Assembly: GCF_004421105.1 (NCBI RefSeq)
Contig: NZ_CP038033.1
Span: forward strand, 3,925,659 to 3,989,658
Origin: Nitrosococcus wardiae
Lineage (GTDB): Bacteria > Pseudomonadota > Gammaproteobacteria > Nitrosococcales > Nitrosococcaceae
Length of the DNA stretch: 64,000 nucleotides
Direction of reading: 5' to 3'
Part shown: piece by piece, positions 18,146 to 26,946 of the stretch
Layout: the number at the start of each line of letters is the position of its first letter
Position numbering within the stretch: position 1 is the first letter of the stretch
Notes under the pieces: model-generated
Database searches by the model: none
What the model was told of the DNA's origin: nothing
The model's input: the letters and a program-made list of their open reading frames with translations, nothing else
Program-made: the position numbers and the translations under genes

Positions 18146-19208
18146 CCACTGCATAAATTATGGGGTATAATTTTAGTCATTGCGATGGTGATTGGGCGAG
18201 GAGAGAGCATTGAGGGCTATCGCGTTATCTGAAGTAGAAACGAGGACGCTGGAAGAGGTTGTGAAAAACCATCACCATGCCCGGCAGCGGATGCGCGCCC
18301 ACGGGCTATTGTTAAGCCATCGGGGTTTTAAAATCGATGAGATTGCGCAGGCCTATGCGGTGGACCGGGAGACGGTGGTGCGCTGGTTTAACCGTTGGGA
18401 GCAGTGGGGAATTGTCGGTTTACAAGACCAAGTGCGTAGCGGACGACCGGAGAAGTTGACCCCCCCAAGAGCAAGGATGGGTGCAACAACTATTTAAAGT
18501 CCATGCCCGTGCACCGAAACGGATTGCCGGAGAGATTTTTAAACAGACGGGAAAGCAAGTCAGTGTGGACACTATCCGACGGCTGGGGAAAAAAAACACG
18601 GCTGCGGTGGAAACGCATTCGCCGGTCTTTAAAGGACAAAAGAGACCCGCACGCTTTTGAGCAGGGGAAGCAAGTGATTGAAGTCCTGAGGACCCAGTGC
18701 GCCCAAGGAGACATTGACCTGTATTTTTTCGATGCCAGCGGTTTTTCTCTCACCCCGTGTGTGCCTTATGCTTGGCAGCCGCTCGGCGAATGGATCGAAG
18801 TGCCTATGGCCAAAAGTCGACGGGTCAACGTCCTGGGATTTCTCCATCCCCAAGGGCTTCTGCACCCCTTTGTCTTTGAAGGCAGCGTGGATACCGAGGT
18901 GGTCATTGCCGCTTTCGATGCCCTTTGCCAAACCCTCACCCGACCCACTTGGGTGGTGCTGGATAATGCCCCTCAGCACACCAGCCAGGCTTTCAAAGCC
19001 CGTCTCCCCGAGTGGGAAAAAGCCGGGCTTTTCCTCTACTACCTGCCTCCCTATTGCCCTGAACTCAACCTGATCGAAATCCTATGGCGCTTTATCAAAT
19101 ATCGCTGGCTTCCTTTTTCCGTTTATCAGTCCTATGCCACTCTTAAAGAAGCTCTTGAAAATAGACTCGCCAACTTCGGAAAAGAATACCACATAACTTT
19201 TGCTTAGG
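18146..19208. mobile_element. IS630-family element (copy B) inside hsdS
   Basis: The left end reads CCACTGCATAAATTATGGGG. The reverse complement of the right end reads CCTAAGCAAAAGTTATGTGG, giving imperfect 20-bp inverted repeats. TA borders both sides (18144-18145 and 19209-19210). This element is different in sequence from copies A and C. Confidence 0.82.
18192..19207 (+). pseudogene. IS630-family transposase with two frameshifts
   Basis: The N-terminal frame has the helix-turn-helix (GFKIDEIAQAYAVDRETVVR, RWEQWGIVGLQDQ). At the C7 run (18460-18466) the sense switches to a second frame (EQGWVQQLFKVHARAPKRIA and TGKQVSVDTIRRL). At the A8 run (18589-18596) it switches to a third (TRLRWKRIRRSLKDKRDPHA). 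Both are +1 steps. The catalytic part contains DLYFFDASGFSL, WVVLDNAPQHTS and LPPYCPELNLIEILWRFIK. Two +1 shifts are unlike normal programmed frameshifting in the family, so this copy is probably dead. Confidence 0.72.
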
Positions 19209-19483
19209 TACTTAGGTCAAAAACTCTTCGCCAATCCATCCTCCAAAAAGCCTTCTCTGGCCAGCTCGTTCCCCAGAACCCCAAAGATGAACCCGCCTCC
19301 AGGCTGCTGGAACGTATTCGCACCGAGAAGGAAAAAATGCCAAGCCCAACTCGGCGTGCCCGCAAGCCGACGGCAAGTCGACGCCTCAGGAGGGAAACTG
19401 GGATCGGGGAGAGTACCTCAGACGAGGCAATCATGATCAAAACTGGTATAAAAGAAAGGGTGATGAAGTAATGAGGGACCGCC

Positions 19484-19774
19484 ATGTTATTGGATGAGCT
19501 GCGTGCTAAAAAAGAGGTCATCGCCACGTTGGGGGATCAGTATGGCGCCCGCCACATTCGGGTTTTTGGCTCCGTCGCCAGGGGCGAGGAGCAGCCCGAT
19601 AGCGATGTGGACTTTCTGGTGGAGTTTCCCCGGGGCTATGACCTATTCGCGCAACGCCTGCCCTTGACGGAGCGACTGGAAGCGTTGCTCCAGCGGCGAG
19701 TGGAAGTGATCCCGGAGCATGAACTCAACAGGCATCTTCGTGACCAGATATTGAAGGAGGCCGTGGAGCTATGA
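19484..19774 (+). CDS. mntA: MntA-like minimal nucleotidyltransferase antitoxin
   Basis: This 96-residue protein has the nucleotidyltransferase signature RVFGSVARGEEQPDSDVDFL (GSxxRGxxxxxSDxDLxV), which holds the two Mg-binding Asp residues. Proteins of this type AMPylate the HEPN toxin HepT at a Tyr and so silence it. The gene starts 12 bases after the hsdS stop, and its last four bases overlap the start of hepT. It therefore lies inside the hsd operon. It looks intact. Confidence 0.85.
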   Translation: MLLDELRAKKEVIATLGDQYGARHIRVFGSVARGEEQPDSDVDFLVEFPRGYDLFAQRLPLTERLEALLQRRVEVIPEHELNRHLRDQILKEAVEL

Positions 19775-20118
19775 CCAAGTCATGGCAACCTTATGCCAAG
19801 CCTATCCTCGATGCCATTGCCAAAATCCGCCGCATCGAGGCACGCGGTGAACTCACCCAAGATGAGATACTTTACGATGCGGCCTTACGCAACCTGCAAA
19901 CCTTGTCCGAGGCCACCCAGCTGTTGCCGGAAGAGAAGAAAGCAAGTTGCCCCGAGATCCCTTGGCGGGAGATCAGCGGTTTTCGCAACATCCTGGTACA
20001 CCACTACCTGGGTGAGATCGACCCGCTTACCGTGAAGACAGTCATTACCCAGCACTTACCACCACTCGAAGCCTGCGTCCGAACCCTGCTCATCAACGCG
20101 GGTGAAACGGATCGATGA
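19771..20118 (+). CDS. hepT: HepT-like HEPN ribonuclease toxin
   Basis: This 115-residue all-helical protein has the HEPN active-site motif ISGFRNILVHHYLG, i.e. R-N-I-L-V-H (Rx4H) followed by the HYLG tyrosine that MntA modifies in known pairs. It would cut RNA, or tRNA 3' ends, when unmodified. It overlaps mntA by 4 bases (ATGA), and its own stop overlaps the hsdM start by 4 bases. This suggests the toxin pair was selected together with the restriction system. It appears intact. Confidence 0.85.
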   Translation: MTKSWQPYAKPILDAIAKIRRIEARGELTQDEILYDAALRNLQTLSEATQLLPEEKKASCPEIPWREISGFRNILVHHYLGEIDPLTVKTVITQHLPPLEACVRTLLINAGETDR

Positions 20119-21614
20119 ATACCGCCCCCATCATCTCCAAGGTCTGGAGCTTTTGCACCACCCTGCGCGACGACGGCGTGGGTTATGGGGATTATCTGGA
20201 ACAGCTTACTTACCTCATCTTCCTCAAGATGGCGGACGAATACAGCAAGCCGCCCTATCGTCGCCAGGTGGGTATTCCGTCGGAATATAGCTGGCAGAGC
20301 CTCAAAGCCAAGCGGGGAGCGGAGCTGGAAGGTCACTATATCGAGTTGCTGCGGGCGCTAGGCACCCGACCAGGGATGCTCGGTCAAATCTTCACCAAGG
20401 CCCAGAACAAGATCCAAGACCCGGCCAAGCTCTATCGTCTCATCGACATGGTGGACAGCACCCAATGGGTGATGATGGGCGCCGATATCAAGGGCGATAT
20501 CTATGAAGGCTTGCTAGAGAAAAACGCCGAGGACACCAAATCCGGCGCGGGCCAATATTTCACCCCCCGCGCCTTGATTAAGGCGATGGTGGAGTGCGTG
20601 CGTCCCGAGCCGGGCAAGACTATCGCCGATCCGGCTTGCGGCACGGGCGGGTTTTTCCTCGCCGCCTACGATTTCCTGACCGATCCGAAACACTATTCAC
20701 TCGACAAGACCCAGAAGACCTTTCTCAAGCATGAGACCTTCCATGGCAACGAGATCGTCGCCAATACCCGCCGCCTCTGCTTGATGAACATGTTCCTCCA
20801 CAACATCGGGGAAATCGACGGTGAGAGCACCGTCTCCCCTAACGATGCCCTGGTGGCCCCGAGTCACCGAACTTACGATTATGTGCTCGCCAATCCCCCC
20901 TTCGGCAAAAAGAGCGCCATGAGCTTTACCAACGAGGAGGGGGCACAGGAAAGCGACGATCTGACCTACAATCGTCAGGATTTCTGGGCCACTACTTCCA
21001 ATAAGCAGCTCAATTTCGTCCAGCACATCCGCACCCTGCTCAAGACTACCGGCAAGGCGGCCGTGGTGGTGCCGGACAACGTGCTGTTCGAGGGGGGAGC
21101 CGGCGAGACCATCCGCCGCAAGCTGCTAAAGAACACCGATTTTCACACCATTCTTCGGCTGCCCACGGGCATCTTTTATCGCCCTGGTGTGAAGGCGAAT
21201 GTCATCTTCTTCGATAACCGTGAAGCCTCGCCGAATCCCTGGACTAAGGCCGTGTGGGTCTACGATTACCGGACCAATATCTACCATACCCTGAAAAAGA
21301 AGCCCATGCGGTACGAGGACCTGGCTGAATTCATTGCCTGCTACCATCCAACGAACCGGCATAAACGCAAGGAGACCTGGCATCCGGAGAAAAATCCGGA
21401 AGGACGCTGGCGCAAATTCAGCTATGAGGCACTGGTCGCCCGAGACAAGACGAGCCTGGATGTGTTCTGGCTCAAGGATAAAAGCCTTACCGATCTCGAC
21501 AACCTCCCCGAGCCCGAGGAATTGGCGGAGGAGATTATCGAGAACCTGGAAGCGGGCCTGAACAGCTTCCGGGAAGTGCTCGCCGGGCTGACGGCAGGGG
21601 GGAGTCAGGGATAG
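20115..21614 (+). CDS. hsdM: type I DNA methyltransferase subunit HsdM
   Basis: This 499-residue N6-adenine methyltransferase has an N-terminal HsdM helical domain (residues about 10-130). The SAM-binding motif I is IADPACGTGGFFLAAYDF near residue 170, and the catalytic motif IV is ANPPFGKKS near residue 258. Length is normal and no frameshift is seen. It methylates DNA as an M2S complex with HsdS, so with hsdS disrupted it should have no target in this strain unless another HsdS exists. It is the last gene of the plus-strand hsd/mntA/hepT operon, next to the convergent integrase. Confidence 0.93.
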   Translation: MNTAPIISKVWSFCTTLRDDGVGYGDYLEQLTYLIFLKMADEYSKPPYRRQVGIPSEYSWQSLKAKRGAELEGHYIELLRALGTRPGMLGQIFTKAQNKIQDPAKLYRLIDMVDSTQWVMMGADIKGDIYEGLLEKNAEDTKSGAGQYFTPRALIKAMVECVRPEPGKTIADPACGTGGFFLAAYDFLTDPKHYSLDKTQKTFLKHETFHGNEIVANTRRLCLMNMFLHNIGEIDGESTVSPNDALVAPSHRTYDYVLANPPFGKKSAMSFTNEEGAQESDDLTYNRQDFWATTSNKQLNFVQHIRTLLKTTGKAAVVVPDNVLFEGGAGETIRRKLLKNTDFHTILRLPTGIFYRPGVKANVIFFDNREASPNPWTKAVWVYDYRTNIYHTLKKKPMRYEDLAEFIACYHPTNRHKRKETWHPEKNPEGRWRKFSYEALVARDKTSLDVFWLKDKSLTDLDNLPEPEELAEEIIENLEAGLNSFREVLAGLTAGGSQG

Positions 21615-21674
21615 ATGAACACGGATCTATTCTTTTACCGCCTCTCCACAAGCCGTATTGGTGACTAGACCATA

Positions 21675-22886
21675 TCAGGCGCTTTGGTGAATCGGGACCA
21701 CTTCCGCCCCCGCCTTGAGCTTGTCAAGGTAATCCGCCCATGCCTGCATCATCTTCCGCCGCTCCGGCAGGTGTGCCGTCCGGTTGTAGGCGCGGCCATT
21801 GGGGTCCCGTACGGCATGGGCAAGCTGATGTTCGATGAAGTCGGGCCGAAAGCCCAAGACTTCATCAAGAATGGTTCGCGCCATGGCCCGGAAACCGTGG
21901 CCCGTCATCTCTTCCTTGGCAATCCCCATGCGCCGCATCGCGGCCAGAATGGCATTGTCACTCATGGGTCGGGCCGTGCTCCGTGCGCTGGGGAAGACGT
22001 AGCGCCCGCGTCCGGTCAGAGGATGCAGCTCCTGTAGGAGGGCCACTGCCTGGTGGGAAAGGGGCACGATATGGGGCATATTCGTCTTGGTCACGAGATA
22101 GCGCCACTCGGCGGCCTCCAGGTCGATGTCAGCCCATTCGGCCTTGCGCAGTTCACCGGGGCGAACGAAGACCAGCGGCGCGAGGCGCAGGGCACAACGC
22201 ACGGTGAGGGTGCCTTCATAGCCGTCGATGGCCCGGAGTATCTCGGCAATCTCTTTCGGTTCGGTGGCGGCGGCGAAATGTTGGCTCTTGACCGGGGGTA
22301 AGGCACCCCGCAGATCGCCAGAAGGATCCCGTTCAGCGCGTCCCGTGGCCACCGCGTAGCGGAATACCTGGCCACAACTACTCAGTGCCCGGTGGGCGGT
22401 TTCCAGGGCCCCCCGCTGTTCAATTCGGCGGATGACCTCGAGGAGTTCAGGGGCGGCAATATCGGCCACGGGCCGGCCACCGATCCAGGGGAAGATATCG
22501 CGTTCCAGTCGGCGGATGATCCGGTCGCCATGACTTGCCGACCAGTGGGGAGCATGTTTGGCCAACCATTCCCGCGCCACCACCTCAAAGCTGTTTGCCG
22601 CCCGGTCTTCCCTCGCGGCCTTCTTCGCCTTACGGTGCTCGCTGGGGTCGATCTCATTAGCCAGCAGCTTACGTGCCTCGTCGCGCCGTTCGCGGGCCTC
22701 CTTTAAAGACACCTCGGGATACACGCCCAGGGACAGCCGTTTCTCCTTGCCCCCAAAACGGTATTTCAATCGCCACCACTTGCCCCCACTGGGGGCCACT
22801 TCCAGATAGAGCCCCCCGCCGTCAAATAGCTTTTTGGGCTTGTCGCTAGGCTTAGCATTACGAATGGCGGTATCCGTCAACGGCAT
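21675..22886 (-). CDS. P4-type tyrosine integrase of the island
   Basis: This 403-residue site-specific recombinase has an N-terminal DUF4102-type arm-binding domain (LTDTAIRNAKPSDKPKKLFD, GGLYLEVAPSGGKWWRLKY). A core-binding domain (about 100-190) and the catalytic domain follow. The catalytic set is complete: Arg in VRPGELRKAEW, His-x-x-Arg in TGHGFRAMART, His in EHQLAHAV, and the nucleophile Tyr in GRAYNRTAH. It lies 160 bases from the 3' end of ssrA, the usual target of this class, so it most likely inserted the island to its left. Five GGGGCAA-type repeats sit just before its start. The enzyme looks functional. Confidence 0.92.
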   Translation of the reverse strand: MPLTDTAIRNAKPSDKPKKLFDGGGLYLEVAPSGGKWWRLKYRFGGKEKRLSLGVYPEVSLKEARERRDEARKLLANEIDPSEHRKAKKAAREDRAANSFEVVAREWLAKHAPHWSASHGDRIIRRLERDIFPWIGGRPVADIAAPELLEVIRRIEQRGALETAHRALSSCGQVFRYAVATGRAERDPSGDLRGALPPVKSQHFAAATEPKEIAEILRAIDGYEGTLTVRCALRLAPLVFVRPGELRKAEWADIDLEAAEWRYLVTKTNMPHIVPLSHQAVALLQELHPLTGRGRYVFPSARSTARPMSDNAILAAMRRMGIAKEEMTGHGFRAMARTILDEVLGFRPDFIEHQLAHAVRDPNGRAYNRTAHLPERRKMMQAWADYLDKLKAGAEVVPIHQSA

Positions 22887-22945
22887 GGGGGCAACTCCTT
22901 AGTGGGGCAACTCACTTGCCCCGAATGTTGCCCCCACTTGCCCCC
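22887..22945. repeat. cluster of five GGGGCAA repeats at integrase promoter
   Basis: GGGGGCAACT (22887), GGGGCAACT (22904), and the inverted forms ACTTGCCCC (22914), GTTGCCCCC (22927) and ACTTGCCCCC (22937) crowd into 60 bases before the integrase start. They could be integrase arm sites or excisionase sites, or they may control int transcription. Confidence 0.5.
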
Positions 22946-22988
22946 GGATGTCAATGGACAGTCCTGGATCACTACGGCCTTTATAAAC

Positions 22989-23015
22989 GAAAAAATCCCG
23001 TATTTACACGGGATT
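22989..23015 (-). terminator. Rho-independent terminator of ssrA
   Basis: On the minus strand AATCCCGT (in plus-strand terms 22994-23001) pairs with ACGGGATT (23008-23015) as a perfect 8-bp stem with a 6-base loop. A run of T's follows on that strand. It lies 34 bases beyond the tmRNA 3' end. Confidence 0.8.
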
Positions 23016-23048
23016 ATGGACTGTCTTGGATGGTGCTGGATGGTGAAT

Positions 23049-23409
23049 TGGTGGAGGCGGCGGGAATTGAACCCGCGTCCGCAAGCACTCCGCCTTTGGT
23101 TCTACATGCTTAGCCCGGTCATTAATTTAACCGCCTGCTACCCGACGGGCAGGGAAGACAAACGGCGATCCCAGTGAGGTTTTAACGGGTCCGCCCTGGG
23201 AGAGCTTCACCGCGATCTTGTGAGAGTCGACGCCTGAAATCTGAACGCACAAGCACGGCTTCAGTCAGACGGCACCCTACTGGGTTTTAAGCAGCGAGTG
23301 CGTAGTTGTCGTCGTTGGCAACTATAATTTTGCAGCGTGATTAGCGAGGTCACTGCACCTCGGCATGCTCCTCAGGTTTTGCTACCCGCGTCGAAGCCAA
23401 GTCGCCCCC
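23049..23409 (-). ncRNA. ssrA: transfer-messenger RNA (tmRNA)
   Basis: On the minus strand the molecule starts GGGGGCGACTTGGCTTCGAC and ends in a T-arm (GCGGGTTCAATTCCCGC) with acceptor CGCCTCC-A-CCA encoded. The 5' GGGGGCG pairs with 3' CGCCTCC. The tag frame at 23287-23319 reads ANDDNYALAA followed by TAA, the usual gammaproteobacterial degradation tag. tmRNA rescues stalled ribosomes with SmpB, whose gene lies just upstream on the same strand. The 3' end is a frequent integration site, which agrees with the integrase next door. Confidence 0.97.
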
Positions 23410-23533
23410 TTAGGAATTCTTTTTAGAACCCACTTTCTGCTATCTTGCGTCAGAAACCGGTCCTTCCGAAATTTACTTAATGAGACAGTGTAACCAAAAC
23501 AGAAGTTCCCCGCCAAGGGGCTTAGAATTTATC

Positions 23534-24016
23534 TTAGCGAATCTTTAGCAGCCGCTCTTTTTGTCGAGACCACTCTTTCTCCCTTTCAACCGCACGCTTG
23601 TCGTATTTATGCTTACCCTTGGCCAAAGCAATCTCCAATTTCACCCGCCCCCGCTTCCAATATAAAGCCAGAGGCACCAAAGCGTAGCCCTTGCGTTCCA
23701 CCGCCCCAATGAGTTTACGCAGTTCTTCGCTATGGAGGAGCAACTTTCGGGTTCTAAGGGGATCAGGGCGGATATGGGTCGAGACCGTGTTTAAAGGGGT
23801 GATGTGAGCGCCGAACAGCCACGCCTCCCCCCCTTTGAGAAGGCAGTAACTCTCGCTCAACTGCACCCGCCCCGCCCGTAGGCTTTTGACCTCCCAACCT
23901 TCCAGGACAAGACCCGCCTCGTAACGCTCCTCAATGAAATAGTCATGGCGGGCCTTGCGGTTTAGGGCAATAGTATTGCTTGGAGTACCCGACTGTTTCT
24001 TTTTGCTTTTAGCCAT
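23534..24016 (-). CDS. smpB: SsrA-binding protein SmpB
   Basis: This 160-residue oligonucleotide-binding-fold protein binds the tRNA-like part of tmRNA and carries it into stalled ribosomes. Conserved parts are [40 protein letters not shown] and [13 protein letters not shown], plus the basic tail [18 protein letters not shown] chose the ATG at 24016 ([10 protein letters not shown]) because SmpB proteins start there; the frame could extend to 24133 without homology. It is transcribed toward ssrA, which begins 124 bases downstream. Confidence 0.95.
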   Translation of the reverse strand: MAKSKKKQSGTPSNTIALNRKARHDYFIEERYEAGLVLEGWEVKSLRAGRVQLSESYCLLKGGEAWLFGAHITPLNTVSTHIRPDPLRTRKLLLHSEELRKLIGAVERKGYALVPLALYWKRGRVKLEIALAKGKHKYDKRAVEREKEWSRQKERLLKIR

Positions 24017-24126
24017 GTTATCAGTATAACAGGTTAACCATGAGAACCCTTGCCCCTGTGACCTTGAGCCTGAAGAAAAATTCGCCCACAATCTGGCCTC
24101 CGATGAATTCTCCGAAAGGATAAAGG

Positions 24127-25515
24127 ATGACAAGCCAGCGTACCTCTATTCACGGCCAGTGGTCTTCCCGCTGGATTTTTCTACTTGCCGCGACCGGTTC
24201 TGCCGTGGGCCTGGGCAATATCTGGAAATTTCCCTATGTGGCCGGTGAAAATGGCGGCGGGGCCTTTGTGCTCATTTATATTATCTGTATTGTTCTGATG
24301 GGCGTTCCCATCATGATGGGCGAGATTATGTTGGGCCGCCGAGGTCGCCAAAGCCCCATTAATACCATGCGTACTATCGCCATAGAGGAAAATAAAAGTC
24401 CAAGCTGGCAATATTTGGGTTGGCTCGGCGTCATTGCCGGGTTTTTAATCATGTCCTACTACAGTGTTATCGCTGGTTGGACCCTGGCTTACATCTTTCG
24501 CACCGGCGCTGGGATGTTTGCGCAGGCCACAGCAGAAAATGTTGAGGGCCTATTCAATCAACTGGTGAGCGATCCAGAGCGGCTGTTGGCTTGGCATACC
24601 CTCTTTATGGTCATGACCACCGTAGTGGTTTCCCGAGGCGTTAAAAGCGGTCTTGAACAAGCGGTCCGCTTCTTAATGCCGGCGCTTTTCATCCTGCTTT
24701 TGGTGCTCGTGGGTTATGCTATCAACACCGGAGAGCATTTTTACCAAGGGCTTCAGTTCATGTTCGAACCTAATTTCGATCAGCTCACTGCCAAGGGAGT
24801 ATTGGCTGCCATGGGGCAGGCCTTTTTTAGCTTGAGCCTGGGCATGGGGGCTATCATGGTGTACGGTTCATATCTCAACCGTCAGACTTCAATCGCCTGG
24901 GCCGCCCTTTCCATCTCTTTTGCCGATACCTTAGTCGCCATGCTGGCAGGATTGGCGATTTTTCCCCTGGTCTTCGCCAATGGTCTCGCCCCGGATCAAA
25001 GCGTGGGGTTAGTGTTCAAAACCTTACCCTTGGCCTTTGGGCACATGCCGGGCGGCTCTTTCTTTGGGGCTCTTTTCTTTCTCTTGCTCGCCTTTGCTGC
25101 CTGGACTTCCGCGATTTCATTGGTTGAACCCGCGGTCGCCTACCTGGTGGAAAATCTCGGCATGAGCCGGGTCAAAGCCTCCGCGTGGATAGGCACTATG
25201 ATTTGGTTGCTTGGCATGGGCAGCCTTCTTTCCTTCAATCATTGGTCGGACGCCACCCTCTTCGGCATGACCTTTTTTGGCTTGGTCGATTACCTGACTT
25301 CTAATATCATGTTGCCCTTGGGCGGCCTATTTATTGCCATATTTGCCGGCTGGGTCCTATGGCGCAGTTCCAGTGTTGAGGAATTTGATATGGGTGATGG
25401 ATTATGGTATCGACTATGGCTTACTCTGGTTCGTTTTGTTGCCCCCTTCGCGGTAATTATTATATTTCTTCATGCTATTGGTGCTCTTAACTGGCTAAAC
25501 CGTATGTTCTCATGA
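24127..25515 (+). CDS. neurotransmitter:sodium symporter (NSS/SNF) family transporter
   Basis: This 462-residue inner-membrane protein has about 11-12 transmembrane helices. The family signature is at the N-terminus: [20 protein letters not shown], where the unwound first helix binds Na+ and an amino acid in Leu[18 protein letters not shown] (helix 8) is also typical. It would import an amino acid or related compound with sodium, but the substrate cannot be read from the sequence. Sodium coupling would suit a marine or halophilic host. Its stop overlaps the start of ratA by 4 bases. Confidence 0.9.
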   Translation: MTSQRTSIHGQWSSRWIFLLAATGSAVGLGNIWKFPYVAGENGGGAFVLIYIICIVLMGVPIMMGEIMLGRRGRQSPINTMRTIAIEENKSPSWQYLGWLGVIAGFLIMSYYSVIAGWTLAYIFRTGAGMFAQATAENVEGLFNQLVSDPERLLAWHTLFMVMTTVVVSRGVKSGLEQAVRFLMPALFILLLVLVGYAINTGEHFYQGLQFMFEPNFDQLTAKGVLAAMGQAFFSLSLGMGAIMVYGSYLNRQTSIAWAALSISFADTLVAMLAGLAIFPLVFANGLAPDQSVGLVFKTLPLAFGHMPGGSFFGALFFLLLAFAAWTSAISLVEPAVAYLVENLGMSRVKASAWIGTMIWLLGMGSLLSFNHWSDATLFGMTFFGLVDYLTSNIMLPLGGLFIAIFAGWVLWRSSSVEEFDMGDGLWYRLWLTLVRFVAPFAVIIIFLHAIGALNWLNRMFS

Positions 25516-25952
25516 CTACATTAAATCGCAGCGCTTTAGTCCCTTATACCCCGGCTGAGATGTTCTCTCTGGTAGATGACATCGAATCCTACCCGAAGTT
25601 TCTTCCCTGGTGTCGCAGCACCCAAGTCCACAGCCGGGATCAGGATGAGGTCTACGCCACTATCGAACTGGCCCGGGGTGCTATCCATAAATCCTTTACC
25701 ACACATAATCGGTTGCAAAAAAACAAAATCATTGAAATGCGCCTGGTGAAGGGACCTTTCCATCACCTTGAAGGCTTTTGGCGTTTTGATTCCATTGGTG
25801 AATCAGAAGGCTGCCGGATTTCACTCGCCATGGAGTTTGAATTTTCGAGTCGGCTTATTAGCATGGCCCTAGGTCCCATATTTAGTGAAATCACGGCGAC
25901 ACTGGTGGATGCTTTTTGTGAGCAGGCTAAAGAGTGTTATGGCCGACGCTAA
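25512..25952 (+). CDS. ratA: RatA/Coq10-like START-domain protein
   Basis: This 146-residue protein has the polyketide-cyclase/START fold: YTPAEMFSLVDDIESYPKFL then PWCRSTQVHSRD, and FRFDSIGESEGC-like strands before the final amphipathic helix (GPIFSEITATLVDAFCEQAK). In E. coli RatA is reported to bind 50S subunits and block association; the eukaryotic relative Coq10 binds ubiquinone. Which role applies is not decidable here. The neighbour rnfH overlaps it by 14 bases, the same order as in E. coli. Confidence 0.88.
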   Translation: MTTLNRSALVPYTPAEMFSLVDDIESYPKFLPWCRSTQVHSRDQDEVYATIELARGAIHKSFTTHNRLQKNKIIEMRLVKGPFHHLEGFWRFDSIGESEGCRISLAMEFEFSSRLISMALGPIFSEITATLVDAFCEQAKECYGRR

Positions 25953-26259
25953 AATGATCACCGTTGAGGTGGCCTATGCCCGCCCTGACAAGCAGGTCAT
26001 CCTTAAGGTCTCAGTGCCTGAAAACGCCACTTTGGAAACCGCCATGCGGGCCTCGGGTATTTTGGAACAGTTCCCCGAGATTGATCTCAACCAAAACAAA
26101 GTGGGTATCTTTGGCAAGCTGGCCAAGCGGGATGGCCCGCTCCGCTCCGGTGATCGGGTAGAAATCTACCGCCCCTTATTAGCCGATCCTAAACAAGCCC
26201 GCCGGGAGCGGGCCACCCAAACGCGGCAAACGAAGTCGGCGGATACCCCCTCCCTCTAG
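25939..26259 (+). CDS. rnfH: RnfH-family ubiquitin-fold protein
   Basis: This 106-residue beta-grasp protein has MITVEVAYARPDKQVILKVS near the start, then ASGILEQFPEIDLNQNKVGI and the family-typical LRSGDRVEIYRPLLADPKQA. The ATG at 25939 was chosen since it precedes the conserved start and overlaps ratA; longer upstream extension has no homology. The function is not established. Pairing with ratA is conserved across gammaproteobacteria, where it was once described as antitoxin-like. It converges with bamE, whose stop codon overlaps its 3' end by 4 bases. Confidence 0.9.
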   Translation: MADAKMITVEVAYARPDKQVILKVSVPENATLETAMRASGILEQFPEIDLNQNKVGIFGKLAKRDGPLRSGDRVEIYRPLLADPKQARRERATQTRQTKSADTPSL

Positions 26260-26825
26260 GGAAAATTACGGGAGGGAACCGGGGCCTCGATACTGTCATC
26301 CCCTTTGGAAGAGGGCAAGGCGGTATCTTCACCTTTTTCTAGCAAGTCCGATTCTGGTGGTGTCTCCTCGGAAGAAACATTGCCGAAACCGAGCGCATTC
26401 ATCAAACCGCTTAGCAGGCCCCCTTCCTCCTGGCGTGTCGGCACCAGGATCGTGGTCGTGCGATATTCCTCTTCGCGCTGCGATTCCTGCTGCGAGCTGA
26501 CCTTAACATTGCCGCTCACATGGGAAAGCTCATCGTCCTCGAACCACACCGTAATGGTACGCTGCTCCCGGCGTCCATTGCCCGGTTTAAAGCTATAAAT
26601 ATAGTGCCACTGGTCAGGGCGGAAGGTATCCACCAGCAGCGGATTACCCAAGACAAAACGCACTTGCTGTTTACTCATCCCTGGATTTAGTTTCCCCAAC
26701 ATCTCTTGGGTAATGACATTGCCTTGCTGGATATCGATTCGATAAACTCCAGGCACGCGCTCAATACTGCACGCAACCAGCGCAACACTTGCACATCCAA
26801 TGATAAAAATGAGAAGCTTAGGCAT
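26256..26825 (-). CDS. bamE: outer membrane assembly lipoprotein BamE
   Basis: The signal peptide ends in a lipobox (VALVAC, Cys19), so the mature protein is a lipoprotein. The conserved SmpA/OmlA domain follows: GNVITQEMLGKLNPGMSKQQ, VRFVLGNPLLVDTFRPDQW and HYIYSFKPGNG. BamE helps the BamABCDE complex fold outer membrane proteins. At 189 residues it is longer than the E. coli protein (113), with an acidic, low-complexity C-terminal tail from about residue 115. It is divergent from fur across 103-121 bases, as in many gammaproteobacteria. Confidence 0.93.
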   Translation of the reverse strand: MPKLLIFIIGCASVALVACSIERVPGVYRIDIQQGNVITQEMLGKLNPGMSKQQVRFVLGNPLLVDTFRPDQWHYIYSFKPGNGRREQRTITVWFEDDELSHVSGNVKVSSQQESQREEEYRTTTILVPTRQEEGGLLSGLMNALGFGNVSSEETPPESDLLEKGEDTALPSSKGDDSIEAPVPSRNFP

Positions 26826-26946
26826 TATTGATATTTATCGTATAATTTAAAGTGAGATTCGCAAGCGGCTATCCTCGTTCAAGTACCGGAGGGTGATGAT
26901 ACCTGATAGTCGCGCTAAATAACATTCTTTGACGAGGGTAAATACC

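Larger units (their letters stand above)
16764..19471 (+). pseudogene. hsdS: type I specificity subunit HsdS, split by IS630
   Basis: The 5' part (16764-18145) encodes target recognition domain 1 (about residues 8-150). A central coiled coil follows (LNEQRRIVAKLEELFSELDK, then a Gln/Glu-rich helix), and domain 2 (about 275-430). It stops at DAELDK at a TA. The 3' part (19211-19471) encodes TLRQSILQKAFSGQLVPQNP, then DEPASRLLERIRTEKEK, the conserved C-terminal helix. The inserted element is a second IS630-family copy. If the element and one TA are removed the two parts are out of register by one base, so a further indel exists, perhaps in the A5 run at 19220-19224. HsdS reads the target sequence, so the system has no working specificity subunit. 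Confidence 0.88.

Noticed and set aside
22887-22945. CRISPR array at the GGGGCAA repeats
   Set aside because: The repeats are 9-10 bases, in both orientations, with no spacer regularity and no cas genes in the window.
23049-23070. Second copy of the ssrA 3' end as island attL/attR in the window
   Set aside because: I looked for the GGCGGGAATTGAACC-type segment in the left part and found no second copy.
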